Shown one piece after another: positions 20,600-31,214 of a stretch of 34,796 nucleotides of DNA (positions are counted from its first letter, which is position 1; each line of letters starts with the position of its first letter). The stretch spans positions 1 to 34,796 of the forward strand of contig JAWQRN010000190.1 in assembly GCA_033557685.1 (NCBI GenBank). The letters are read 5' to 3'. Source of the DNA: Sperchopsis tessellata. Its lineage: Eukaryota > Arthropoda > Insecta > Coleoptera > Hydrophilidae. Made by a program: the position numbers and the translations under genes. The notes below the pieces were generated by a model. It saw only the letters and a program-made list of their open reading frames with translations, was not told where the DNA came from and did no database searches.

Positions 20600-21343
20600 A
20601 TGGATTCCCCGTTGACCCCTGTCGTTGCCAATATTTTTATGGAGGCATTTGAGCAATTGGCATTATCGTCCTCCGATATAAAGCCTAAATGTTGTTACGG
20701 GGCTAGGGATACTAACATAAACTCCCAACACCCCAATATTCGTTTTACGATGGAGATTCAGTTATCAGGCTCCTTTACTTTATTAGATGGATTATTGAAA
20801 CGTAGACCAGATGGTAAACTTCTTCATTCTCATTATCGTAAGCCCATCCATACCAATAGGCACTTGCATGCATTATCACATCATCATCCCGGTCAGAAAA
20901 TGTCTGTGATTAATTCTCTCGTACAGCGAGCTTTCAAGTTGAGTGACAAAACTCTACTTTCCCAGGAGTTGCGTATAGTCACCGATGCGCTGTTATATAA
21001 TGGATATAGTTTATCAGACATCAAACGGTCAGGATGTTTCAGGAATCCAACCATCGCAGTCAAAAATACTATTGAAGCGAAAGCAACAGCCTATCTACCA
21101 TTCGTCCAGGACAAAATTGCCCACATATTAAGAAAATTTGATATCAAAACAATCTACTCCCCGATACAAAAGATTTCGCAAGTTCTCCCTTCTTCAAAAT
21201 ATGTCATTCCGTTGCAAAGCGAAGGTGTTTATCAGGTCCCTGTTTCTTGTAGTAAGGTCTACCTCGGAGAAACTAAGCGTATGATTCCTACTCGTTTAAA
21301 GGATAATAAACGCTGTACATGTTATTCAGTCAACCGTGGCTGA
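20600..21343 (+). pseudogene. PLE RT palm/thumb fused to the first half of GIY-YIG, catalytic site deleted
   Basis: This is the longest open frame of the window, at 247 codons. Residues 1-17 (MDSPLTPVVANIFMEAF) are the RT motif 'MGSPLSPVVANIFME'. Residues about 30-41 (KCCYGARDTNIN) replace a longer stretch that in PLEs carries YVDD, so an internal, nearly frame-preserving deletion has removed the catalytic Asp pair. Residues 41-190 are the rest of palm, thumb and connector. Residues 209-223 show GVY (209-211) and YLG (221-223), the GIY-YIG signature, and Arg232 in TRL is the probable catalytic Arg. The Met at 20600 is internal, since homology continues upstream in other frames. Confidence 0.9.
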
Positions 21344-21593
21344 ACATCTTCATGAAACAAGTCACACCATTTTGTTCCAAGATACTAAAGTCTTAGCTCG
21401 GGAGCCTTCTCATTTTCCCAGAAAATTCCTAGAAGCAATTGAGGTTTTCAATCGCCCTTACAATATCAATATGGATGATAGTTTTAAACTACCTATTGAT
21501 TGCAGGATCCCCTTCTATTATTTTTCTCCTTCTTCACTCGGTAACAACCGTCTGCTGCATCCGATACGCGCAGGTAAACATCCCCCACTCTAG
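21336..21593 (+). pseudogene. PLE GIY-YIG endonuclease, C-terminal half in a shifted frame
   Basis: After a frame change between about 21320 and 21336 the GIY-YIG domain continues as VAEHLHETSHTILFQDTKVL, then PRKFLEAIEVFNRPYNIN. The Glu of LEAIE is the expected metal-binding residue of GIY-YIG nucleases, and the His of EH is the usual conserved His. The tail KLPIDCRIPFYYF precedes the non-coding terminal region. The GTG at 21336 is not a real start. It is only the point where the frame opens. Confidence 0.85.
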
Positions 21594-21649
21594 TCCTTAC
21601 CTTACCCGGCCGAGTTTGGATCAGTGCAGTGACTTCATTCGTTGAAGTT

Positions 21650-21695
21650 ACGCCCTGAAAATGTCTCTTGCAACAGTGGACGAAACTTCACCAAT
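21650..21695 (+). ncRNA. Hammerhead-ribozyme-like motif D (PLE terminal region)
   Basis: GCC (stem I arm) is followed by CTGAAAA at 21655-21661, TGTCTC at 21662-21667, a TTGCAACAGTG loop, GAC and CGAAAC at 21681-21686. The cleavage triplet position reads TTC (21687-21689) instead of GTC. CTGAAAA differs from CTGATGA at two positions. The arrangement is that of a type I hammerhead with a minimal stem III, as known from PLE terminal repeats. Confidence 0.45.
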
Positions 21696-21760
21696 TATCA
21701 GAGCCCCTGCACGGTTTCCACTCGGAAACAACATTCCTATAGATAATTACCATGGATTTA

Positions 21761-22174
21761 TTATTTTAATCTATTTTGTGTCTGCCTGCACCGCTCTTAC
21801 TTTCAACAGAACTCTTATCTCACTCATTTTTTCTAAATACCCAAACCAATACAGAACAACCATCTCCATTCGCATTTTTTTCTCATTTTATGGCCCTGGC
21901 ATCTTGCTTTTTAACCAGAGGTAAAATTGTAGATCAAACAAAGTATTAAATAAAACTAATTAAATGCATATATCGTAAAAACCCCCAGAATTTAGTTAAG
22001 GTAACTTCTAAATAAATTAATAATTAAACAAATAAATAAATAAATAATTAAATATTACATAGGAACACGTCAATTCCATTTGATACCCAGTACAATTCCT
22101 TTTAGAAATCCATATCATGCCTTATAAATATTTATATTTTCCTTACTTTATAAAACTTTCAGTAAAGTTCGGAA
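21761..22174. other. Unassigned AT-rich DNA with an (AAAT)n run
   Basis: The plus-strand open frame 21661-21924 starts inside the PLE terminal region and then runs into unrelated sequence, so it is not a gene. An (AAAT)n-like repeat lies at about 22016-22052. Nothing else is recognised. Confidence 0.5.
22016..22052. repeat. (AAAT)n simple repeat
   Basis: AAATAAAT-type units are interrupted by TTAA. The run could mark the end of an old retroelement insertion. Confidence 0.7.
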
Positions 22175-22656
22175 TTATACCCTTAAACTTATGAATGACT
22201 GGAGCAGTCGCTCACGGCACACAACATCAAATGGACAAGAAACAATAATGAGGTTCAAAACGCCATTTAAAACGCTATCACATTGGCAATATAGATCTAG
22301 GAATGCACCAATTTTGAATGAGTCTGATGAAAAGCACCCATGATTAAAAATTATTCTATTATACACGAATAAAATATTTTTGGCACTTGCAAATTTCTTC
22401 ACCATTCTTTGCTCAGGACTAGATTCACAACAGTGTAATTCGTTCCTGTATCTTCCCCATATTTTTGCCAGCAAGTAAACCATTTTAGCTTTGCTCTATT
22501 CCTAAAAATTGCAATTAAACCAGTGAATGGAATATATTTGTAATCTAGGGAGAATTGGTCTCCAGCTCTCTTCGCAAGCCCGTCTATCGCGTCATTATTC
22601 CCAATACCCGCATGCCCTTTAACCCATTCGATTCGCATTAAAAATAAAATATACAA
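22175..22656 (-). pseudogene. RNase H C-terminus and tail of an I/R1/Jockey-type non-LTR element
   Basis: On the minus strand, IEWVKGHAGIGNNDAIDGLA near the start is the last RNase H motif ('..WVKGHAGI.GNE.AD.LA') with its conserved His and Asp-like acidic position. A frame change in 22399-22483 leads to VYNRIIFNHGCFSSDSFKIG and CQCDSVLNGVLNLIIVSCPF, matching the usual '..R...HG.......I......CPCG...T..H.L..CP' zinc-knuckle tail. Upstream RNase H strands and the RT are absent. It is a different subfamily from the plus-strand element at 8335-10950. Confidence 0.8.
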
Positions 22657-24859
22657 ATACCTAAGTTTTAATAAATTTAATTTTTGCGAGGATTATTCGA
22701 ATCGGATGTTAAATGTGCTTTGGGAAATATTATTAGCATTTTTTTTTTGTAAATGTCTATGAGAATTGAGCCTGAGAGCATGGGATTTATAAGTAAACCT
22801 AGCATTTGGTAAACACCAAACTCCAAACAAAAAAAAAATACTAGTATTTTTATTATTGCCTAGCGTCGTCTTGCTAAGCTTTGTCTAATGGAGCTTTACA
22901 CAATCTAGTTTACTAAAAATATTTTATCCCCTTAATGACATTTGCTTATTGAATTTTGAATATCCTTTTCAAGTAATTTCGTAAAACAAAGATATACATA
23001 TAGTAGTAGAGTGTAATGAACATATAATTATTTGACTTTGATTGAATGGTTACAATTGATTTAATCAGCTGATAATTTAAAGTTTATTTTTATATTAGTT
23101 AGCACACTAAAAATACAAGGAAAATTAATGCCATATTCGTTTTACTTTTCTTAATATTATATTTTAATACTATTTTAATCACATATTTCTCACCAAACTG
23201 TTACTAGAGCTGTTTGCTATGTACCTATGAAAACAAAGGGTATAGAGTGCCTGGAATAACGTGACCATCAAGTTACACATTTTCTCTTCCACGGGGGGTG
23301 TAATTTTGGCCGCGTGCTTGAAAACCGATTATTTTCTGCAGCTTGGTGTAATTTTGATCGCGCTGTTACAAAACTCAAATACACAACTTGCTATAAGGTT
23401 TTACATTTCAAATAAGCGAAATAAATATATTCGTGTGTATACATTAAAAATTGTAAAATGTATTGTGTATAAAAAGACAGTGTGCGTAATACATTCCAAT
23501 CTATGTTTTCAATCCAAATTTACCATTACTACTACTTCCGTGCTCATCATCCGAGAAAAGTTGTCATCAAACTCGTCCGCAGCTATTCGAGCAGAAAGGT
23601 ACCAAGAAAGATGGATTGCCGGATTGTAGAATTCTATATAAAAAGATCATAAGATGCAACCTTAGACGATTTACATTTGTCAACCAATCAAGTCGGTTTC
23701 GATATACGGTTGTCATACGAACTTTTTTTTTTTAAGTTTATAAATATATCGGACACAAATTCCGTATTCGTTGAAGCTTTGCTCCCTGTGCAAATAATAC
23801 ATCAACATGAGATATTTTAGTATAATTAATACGCAATTAGGAGAAATCAACTTCTGACGTATGGCCGGCAGTAATAAATTTTTAAATAGGTGCATAATTT
23901 AGAAAAGTCTTATCTAGAATAAGGTCACAATTATTGACCTTAGGTGAATATTGGATCGGTAATTCTTGAATGAAAATCGATTTGTGAAGATTAATTCTTG
24001 AATGAAGACGGGATGAAGCAATTATGATTTCTTGGATCCTAGCAATGCTCAGAGATAAGCCAAATCTATATGTCGGGTAAATGATTTACTGTAGATCAAT
24101 AAACATTGCCGATATAATTGAAAATCATCTATATATATATATATATGTAGTAGTTGGAGGAGATTTGAACCAAGATTGAGGAAACACATAAAGAACAAAA
24201 CAATAGTCACAATACACTAACCTATGGGATACCATTGCCCAAGTGTACTCAATCAGAATGGCTATTAGACACCTTAACCGACTGCTAACAAGATATGACT
24301 TACTCCAGCATGAAGCCTGCGGTAAAAAGTCTTTAGAAGAAAGATATGCTAAAAGCAAATTTTCTGAAATCCCGAAAAACCAAAACTTTTATTTGTTGAT
24401 CGTTCATACCTCTACGAATATCATTCTTGACTCGCACCAAAGCTGGTACAGTGCAATGACCCCATCTGAAACCAGACTGAAACGAATTATGAAGCTTATG
24501 TCAATCTAAATAGACATATATTTGATAATGTATAGCCCTCTCTCAACATCTAGACAAATATGGTAACGTAAATATACGTCTTAGATCCCTAGGAATATAG
24601 CCTTACAAGTTTTTTTGGGATAGGCGTAATAAATACATGCTTCTACTGGGTGAGATGCTTTGAGGATTGAAAAGAAAAATCGAATATATATGTGATACAG
24701 GTAGAAATTCCCCTAAACAAAGCACCATAACATATCTGCCAATGTTATCACAACCAATGTAATTAAGAATTATTTCCTTGATACTGCCCCCCCCATCGTG
24801 AGAATTTTCAACCAAAAAGGATCACCAGTTGGACCTTTTCTCAGCCAGCGCACGAACTG
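22657..24859. other. Mostly unassigned AT-rich DNA
   Basis: It contains a 48-base-spaced direct repeat (23291-23395), a TTTGGTAAACACCAAA hairpin at 22805-22820 and a (TA)n microsatellite at 24130-24146. Open frames at 23261-23629 (+), 24243-24509 (+) and 24603-24815 (-) match nothing I recognise. Weak RT-like residues on the minus strand at about 24240-24480 may be the decayed continuation of the non-LTR element at 24860-26640, but this is too uncertain to call. Confidence 0.4.
24130..24146. repeat. (TA)n microsatellite
   Basis: A run of eight TA units in an otherwise non-repetitive context. Confidence 0.85.
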
Positions 24860-26640
24860 TCTCCAATTTAACATTCAGATCAAGACTCGCTAGTACCTTG
24901 AAAAATGAACACTAATTTTATCAAGATCAAAATTCCGATGGACAGTGAAGAAGAACGTGTTCCAATGACCAGAAAATGCATCGACAGTATCATAGTTGAC
25001 TGATTGCGTAAAACGCGACAATATTTTTGTTGATGTCAGATGGAAATCTATAAAATTTACGATTGGCTCTATCATTACAGCCCGTATGAAATAATTAAGT
25101 CATGGTGCAGGCTGACGTTTTAGTCTTGTTACTCTGTAAGAGGTATATTTATCCAAGACTTGAACAAGCTTTGAGTTAATCTGTAAAAGTTTTTATATTA
25201 TTAGACAAAATCGCCCTCAAAATTCAACAACGAAACTTTACGACAAAATGACTCCCCATAAATCCTTTAAAAAATTTCGATAGTAAAATATCTTGGTCTT
25301 GAAATCCTTGTGTTGCACGGTTTGATCGTACGACAATATTTTATCTCAGTTTGATGTAATAATTAAATCCAGCAAAGAATCACTGTAACTTAAGGGAATC
25401 CAGAATATTTGAAAGCCTACAGGATCGTTAACTGTGCTCCAGTGTGCAAGTATTAACTTCTTCAAGAACAAGAAAGTCTTTATAGTCAGCCCAAAAGTGG
25501 TCCAATACATCATCAAAAGAATCAAAATTATCAGCGTTAAAGTAATCGACGACCAACAAAATTATACAGCCAATCACATCTATAAAGATCAACTCAATAC
25601 TGGCATTCTAATAAGCAGAAGTCAAAATAATTTTATATTTTCAATCAGTTCAGATAAACCTCTACATTGCCACTCCGACAGTCCACTATATCATTTCGTA
25701 TTAAATTATACCTTGGAAAAGATATCATAGTATTGGAAATAGGCTGCTCACTTACGAGTATGTCACATGCAGCCAAATTTGAGAATAAAACAATAAAGTC
25801 AATGCAACGACAAGCGTGGAAGGCATAGAACATCGAGCAAAGGGAGACTTAAAAATCGTCTTTGTGGGTGCGCCAAAAATACCTTCAGTGGATGAAGTTG
25901 AGTCAGAGTCAATCAGATGTAACAACTTATTCATCATATTTAATATCAGCATCCAAAATCTCGTCACCATGTAAAGCAAATAAAGCACTAGAGTTAAAAT
26001 AAGAAGATGTAGTTACAAAAGTTCATTGGATAATGAATCAAAAAGTATTAATAACAACCAAATCAAAGAAAAATAAAAAAAAATATATCTTTACTACCGA
26101 AAAATGTAGTAGCGCAAAATTAACATACCAGTTAATTCTGTACCGAAAAAACAATATAATTAATTAATATATCTTAATGGCATCCAGTTACGACAAGCTG
26201 GAAATTATCCTCCGTTTTGTATCAGGCAATAGTATATATGTCGTGCTATAATGAGTCCAACTGTTTTTCACATCAAAACCCATCTTTGTCTTCTTATATA
26301 TTTCTAGCCTTTTCTTGGTAAGCGACTCAGTTAAAATAAATCCTCGGTCCTTAAGATGATTCTTCTTGAATTATATTTCTCTTCTATGCATATAGGAATT
26401 GAACTTTATAATGACTGGCCTAGATCATTTCCAAGCAGGCTGGTAGGCATCCAAGCGATAACAGAACTTCATTATTTCTGCGCGAGTAAGAGACCAATAT
26501 TTGTGATTAGTCTTTTAATATCAACTATGTAATGAAACACTTGCTTCTTAAATGCCACACATTTTCACTGCAGATTTTCAAGTATCATATACATCTTACT
26601 TCTACCAGCTTTTTGTTATGGCAGCAAAGTAGATCGTAAC
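24860..26640 (-). mobile_element. Non-LTR retrotransposon 5' half: ORF1 end, endonuclease and pre-RT linker
   Basis: On the minus strand, YRLDAYQPAWK and SRPVIIKFNSYMHRREI (about 26380-26465) followed by GFILTESLTKKRLEIYKKTK and FDVKNSWTHYSTTYILLPDT (26200-26345) match the C-terminal domain of non-LTR ORF1 proteins ('YRLG......RPIIVKF......R..I......L......TE.LT..R..L'). Downstream, IILLVVDYFNADNFDSFDDV (about 25500-25555) resembles the endonuclease 'LLGDFN.D' strand. At about 25060-25170 a frame gives TSYRVTRLKRQPAPWL and IERNRKFYRF, the usual linker ahead of RT. The order is correct, but each block is short and frame-broken, so the endonuclease part is less certain than ORF1. Confidence 0.6.
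26160..26640 (-). pseudogene. Non-LTR ORF1 protein, C-terminal domain
   Basis: One minus-strand frame with a few stops carries CYRLDAYQPAW, VIIKFNSYM, FILTESLTKKRLEIYKK and MGFDVKNSWTHYS in the spacing typical of ORF1p-like proteins of CR1/Jockey-type elements, where this domain binds the element RNA. The N-terminal coiled coil cannot be recognised further upstream. Confidence 0.65.
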
Positions 26641-27806
26641 ATATTTGAAAATGTATCCTTCATTGTCCCAACAGGCTGCATACTGATAAGCTATATTGTT
26701 TACTTCCTCAATAACGGTACCACAATCAGTACTTTAAATACTGACAACAATGTCACAGTCGACCATAGTTGTCAACTTTTGGTGTGAAAGTATAGGTTAA
26801 TTTGGTGTTGATGTTTCAAATTTTTGAAGTAAATAGATTGTATACAGTATCAAAAAAAAAAAATCAGCCGCCTAAGCGAACTTTCACACTGCATAGAGGT
26901 AAATTTAAGATAAATTATATGCCCTAATTACATTAAATTCGGTATAACTGATGCGATATTTAAGTTATCATAGTCGTACATACGTACGATTGATTATTAT
27001 CGGAATAAATTTTGTTATCGTACTAATTTCATGTATTCAATATTAAATAAGTACACCTGTTATAATATTGGGTTAGAATATAAACTGAAAAATCATGCCT
27101 TATTAAACGCACTAACATTAAATCCTTATATGAAAACATGACAGAGATTTCAACTGTGAATAATTTCTAACTCTACAAACAACTAATGTAAATGTTATGA
27201 ATCCTTTGTTTGGCGTGAAAGATCTTGCTCAGTAGGTGAGCTCGAACAAAAGCACATATTTCAAAGGTAGCGTCCTACACAAATGCATAAATTTAGTCTA
27301 AAATTATAAAACTTAAAATATCAGTAAGAAAGAAGGTAACGGAATTTATGATCGTTTTGCCCCCTATATTTGTTCTTGCGGACATTGTTTGCGTAGTTTC
27401 CACGAAATTGTACTCAGCGATTAATTTGTTTGTAAGACGACCTCAAAACAGCTACGTTGACGTTGATTAACTCTTTCTATATTTTATAATGCATGCGGTA
27501 TTGATTTTACTGCAAATCTGTCGAAATGAAATTATTTATATCAAAATAAATTATATTTGCTTATTAACTCATTCGAGCCGATTTTGGGGGCTGATAAACA
27601 CGCCTCCATAACGTGTTATCTACAACATTTCTGCTATAAGTGTAGTCTAAAATTGAGCAAATAAACGTAAATTTTCGTACACGATTTGACAATTTTTATT
27701 GCAAATGAATCACATAGCAAATATTGAGTTTTGGTAATGCTATATGTTTGGAGCAATTTAAACGAGTTGTTTTCATTTTATTAAGCTATTATATTTCACT
27801 CTTATT
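26641..27806. other. Unassigned AT-rich DNA
   Basis: No open frame above 60 codons and no recognisable family. The region from about 27560 may contain the 3' flank of the piggyBac remnant, but no terminal inverted repeat was identified. Confidence 0.5.
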
Positions 27807-28927
27807 GTTAGCCATTTTGGTGGAAATATAACAATCTGGAATTACTTGTTGCATTTTCGATTTTTTGTCGAGGACATTTTCCATATCAATATCCGTCAAA
27901 ATTCTTCTTGATAGTTCATTTATATTTTTGGCTCGTTCATTAACTAGTGGTATTACCCTTTCGGTACCAAGCTGTAAAATAAATAATCTATTTTTCTTTA
28001 CATTGATTCCACATATAATTCACGAATAATTTGCGATATAAAAATATTAGCATTGATCGAAATTGTATCAAAGAATTAAAACTTGACAAGGGTAATCTCT
28101 ATATCCTTCTCTTAGCAGAGTTTCTGATTGGCACTAGTAAAAGCTGAAATACCACGCTCTTGTGCAGGAATTTATTATTTCTCAGCATATGGTTCCATAG
28201 ACATTACATACCGTGATACGGCATTTGACATCATTCGTATAAGGATTCCATATTTTCCATATATCTTTCATAAACACTTTAAACGGACATCTTCCACGGA
28301 ATGTGCACTTGATTTTATAATACTTGGGCAGTTGATCATTTAGTACAGAAAACATTTTACATGTAGGTGTAAATGTGTCAGATTTTTTCTTTGTACCTTG
28401 GTATTTTTGTCATCGAACCTAATAAATTTTGTTATTTCTATAAAACGAGTTCGACTCATTGTATCAATATATACAGCACGGCTAGTAATATTGGTCCATA
28501 GATCCGAACACTCAAGTTGTTGTCTATATTATTATCCATTAGTATAAGCAAACCTATGTATCCTTCTTTTTATAAAGTTTCTACTGGAAATGTTATTTTT
28601 TAGTTTTTTCATTTCTATGCGAACAGAAGCGGATACGATTCTTAGTTAAAAAATAATTTTAAAGTTTCATGTATCGTGGCGAATTTAGCTTGTGGCTTCA
28701 CTCCAACATACACAATATTTTGAATGCCTCTTCTGGGTGGTTTAGATAAATGTTCTATCTGTCTTTGCTACTATTTTTTTGCTCTTTTTGGTTATATCAC
28801 TATCTTCTGAATCCACTTCTTCTGTATTTTCATTACCAACAAATTCGTCACTTCTGATCCTTCCATAATTTTTTCTAGTATTTTCTTCTAATACAGCTTG
28901 AGTTAACGTATATTTAGCTAATTCCAT
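27807..28927 (-). pseudogene. piggyBac-like transposase pseudogene
   Basis: Minus-strand blocks lie in family order. The N-terminus is MELAKYTLTQAVLEENTRKN with an acidic stretch EEVDSEDSDITKKSKK (28742-28927). SKPPRRGIQNIVYVGVK and TIHETLKLFF follow in another frame (about 28630-28735). Then DTMSRTRFIEITKFIRFDDK (about 28410-28470) matches 'MS..RF..I...IRFDDK.TR..R', and FRGRCPFK-like codons lie at about 28280-28300. The C-terminal part is GINVKKNRLFILQLGTERVI with IPLVNERAKNINELSRRILT (27807-28006), ending in a TAA. piggyBac proteins are about 550-600 residues. Only about 370 codons fit here, so the catalytic centre has been partly deleted. Frameshifts and stops are frequent. Confidence 0.75.
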
Positions 28928-30639
28928 CTTAATGATATTTTATCAACTAAAAAAACATGAATTATGCAAGTGGATGCTAAAAAATAATTGAATGCTGATA
29001 AACAAATGAAAGATGGATAACCAATGAATGTTATTTGGCAAACATAATGTATGTATGCTAATTTGCTAAATGAATGGAAAATTTTACACCTAATATCAAG
29101 GGGGGGGGTCGTGGAACTTAGTGGCACATTTTCGCCCGATAAGTCAACAATTTTACAATACAATGACATAAATATTGTATAATATTAACTGTTTGTTTAT
29201 TACTTACAATGTGATCCTTCTATAGATATGTTTAAAAATGATTACACATTTGAATATTTATACAATCAAATGTGGGTTCTACGAACTCTCCCCATAGTAG
29301 TTCTAGGGTTAATTTTTATAATTGATGATATTTTACGTGTGTAAAATCAAATTTCGGCACGCTATTAGAATTTTGATGGCAATTAATAAGATGAACTTCT
29401 CTTTAACGATTAAAGAAATAGTTTCGTTAACATCTTCCTAGTAAACCTATTTGTGTTATTCACGTAGATATGGAAGAAAATTCATATAACATTAAGAAAA
29501 CTTGCTATTTCTTATTAATAAAGTATAAATTATTTAAGTCAAAATTTTATCATGTCGATTAATATTGATTTAATCAGAAAAACAAAAACAATTCCGAAAG
29601 AAGAATTTAAGGACTTTTGGTATTAAAGAAACATCAAAAACGTCATTAATGACATTTTAAACCAGAATAAAACGTCATCAATGACATTTTAAACCAGAAT
29701 TTCCATAGAGTTACTACCGCATAGAATAGAAACATATTATCTAACGGGATACAATTATGACAGGAAAGTGCTGTTCTATCTTATTTCAATTTTCAACAAC
29801 AAAATTAAAACGAATATTTTTTTACATAAGAAAACCAAGAATAATGATGAGAGCGACCCTCACGAAAACTCGAATTGTTATTTTAAATAAGGTAACAAAT
29901 ACAATTCAAATACATTTGCAGAAAATAATCCTGCATCAGGATTTAAAGTTAATTTAGGGACATAAGAAATTCCCATGTAAAATTGGTCCTATCCAAATAT
30001 TAAGTCCCCTATTATTTTAGGGCAATATGGTACGATGATAAACTACATCCACTAAGTTTTTTAACTTTTCTTTTTATTAATTCAGTTTTGAAAAAAAAAA
30101 CTATTATGAAAATTATCAATTCTTTTAAGACCGCCTAGAGTATTTGGGATAGTAAATTGTTGTTAGTTGTTAACATCATTACATTAGTTGGCATTGAAAT
30201 CAACAAAAATTAATTATTTTGCTATAGAAGAAAATATGATGTTTATTCCATGACATTATTATGGACATTCTCTGCGAAATATTAAACACATATTTGCTGG
30301 ATTTTAGGTTGATCGCACGATGCTTTTTTTAAACACAATTCAGAGGGTAATAAATCGTTTTAAATTTACTGATATTGTTAATAATTTACGTCTTGTAAGA
30401 AAGTAATACTGTAAATACAAACTCGGTATGATTTTGATGTGGTAATGAATGTTATAGAAAATAGAAATATTAGCTTGAGGTAGATTAGCGAAATTTAGAA
30501 ATTTCTCGTGCCACTCTCCATAAAACTTTACAAAAGCAAAGAACGCCTTTTCCATTTTTTAAGTTTCAAAAGCAGCAGGAAATATTTATGAAATGATCTT
30601 AGAAATAGCCACTCATACCACAGATTTTTAATCTAATAT
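28928..30639. other. Unassigned AT-rich DNA with one short tandem repeat
   Basis: Nothing coding is recognised. The minus-strand open frame 28918-29169 lies just upstream of the piggyBac start and has no family. A G9 run lies at 29100-29108. The tandem repeat at 29639-29702 is listed separately. Confidence 0.5.
29639..29702. repeat. Two-copy 32-bp tandem repeat with a palindromic core
   Basis: AACGTCATTAATGACATTTT is followed by AAACCAGAAT, and the whole unit is repeated 32 bases later with one change inside the core (GTCATCAATGAC). The first unit contains GTCATTAATGAC, a perfect 12-base palindrome. Confidence 0.85.
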
Positions 30640-31214
30640 TGTGTGTTCTGAAGAGTGTATATTTTCTACCCATGGCGCTCCAAACGGTCAATATTTTAGA
30701 TATTGAAGTACACAAAACCTTCATTTAACAAACAGAAACCGAAACCAGTATTAACCAGTTTGAATTGGTATTCTAGGGCTAAGATTAATTGGTCCTTTTT
30801 CATTGAAGGGTCACTGACTGCTGAAAGATACCAGCAGCTACATCAAGAAGACGTTGGGTCTGCTCTTGAGAATTTAAATATTAATCACGACATCCGGTTC
30901 CAATATATACCCGGATACCCTGTACGCAATGACACAATAGTGCAGACTTTGCCTTTGAAGGCTACTAGATAAACAGATATTGAATAATTGAGTGACCAGC
31001 TTGTATAACGGACGTAGCCCCAATTATTTTCTTTCCCTGGGGTTACTTAAAAATAAATTGTATGACTACTTTCCATGTAAATGTTAATCATCTTAAAGAG
31101 GTGATAGTGACTTGATAAGATGTATCACAAAACATTGGGCGAATGTAAGGCGTAAATTTTATGATCGGCTTAAGTAGTGTTTGCCTACAAAAGGAGGGTT
31201 ATTTCCACATCTTA
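30640..31214 (+). pseudogene. Mariner-like (IS630-Tc1-mariner superfamily) transposase fragment
   Basis: Three frames combine into a C-terminal transposase half. THGAPNGQYFRYWSTQNLHL-like residues lie at about 30670-30725. FFIEGSLTAERYQQLHQEDV and ALENLNINHDIRFQYIPGYP lie in the 89-codon block 30703-30972. Then KNKLYDYFPCK, ITKHWANVRRKFYDRLK and GGLFPHLI lie at about 31045-31214. This is the pattern of the arthropod mariner-like family 'FFFEG.LT...YL..L.......L......FQ.DG.P.H..R.V...L', followed by 'FFLWG.LK..VY' and a C-terminal helix. The 'DG.P.H' catalytic Asp is lost (IPGYPVRND). The N-terminal half and the terminal repeats were not found. Confidence 0.75.

Larger units (their letters stand above)
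20100..21760 (+). mobile_element. Best-preserved Penelope-like element: RT, GIY-YIG and terminal repeat
   Basis: The first recognisable block is MSADKGNARVVMDRQVYGSS at about 20105-20165, followed by frame-shifted PHDSRIPRLYGLPKVH-type codons, LFPFSRTDF-type codons at about 20370-20400, SFDALFISTPIDD at about 20425-20470, the MGSPLSPVVAN equivalent at 20600, the thumb, the GIY-YIG domain (about 21220-21460) and the non-coding terminal region from about 21595. This region carries GATCAGTGCAGTGACTTCATTC and a hammerhead-like core. Similarity to the other copies ends at about 21760. The element is dead, with many stops before 20600, a deletion at the active site and a frameshift within GIY-YIG. 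Confidence 0.92.

Noticed and set aside
23630..23650. TATATAAAAAG as a TATA box
   Set aside because: Such strings are frequent in DNA this AT-rich, and no gene follows downstream on that strand.
24243..24509. Plus-strand open frame of 88 codons with fairly balanced composition
   Set aside because: I considered it as a host exon. No splice signals or family could be supported, and the opposite strand may be the decayed end of a non-LTR element.
27807..27970. Terminal host exon with a TTTTACAG splice acceptor at about 27970 on the minus strand
   Set aside because: The same frame stays open upstream of the supposed acceptor and gives a piggyBac C-terminal motif, so no splice site is needed.
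28742..28927. Stand-alone small acidic protein on the minus strand
   Set aside because: At first it looked like a host gene exon, but the blocks that follow downstream are piggyBac motifs, so it is the transposase N-terminus.
29100..29108. G9 homopolymer (and C8 at 24787-24794)
   Set aside because: Isolated homopolymers. They give no sign of a G-quadruplex array or telomere-like repeat.
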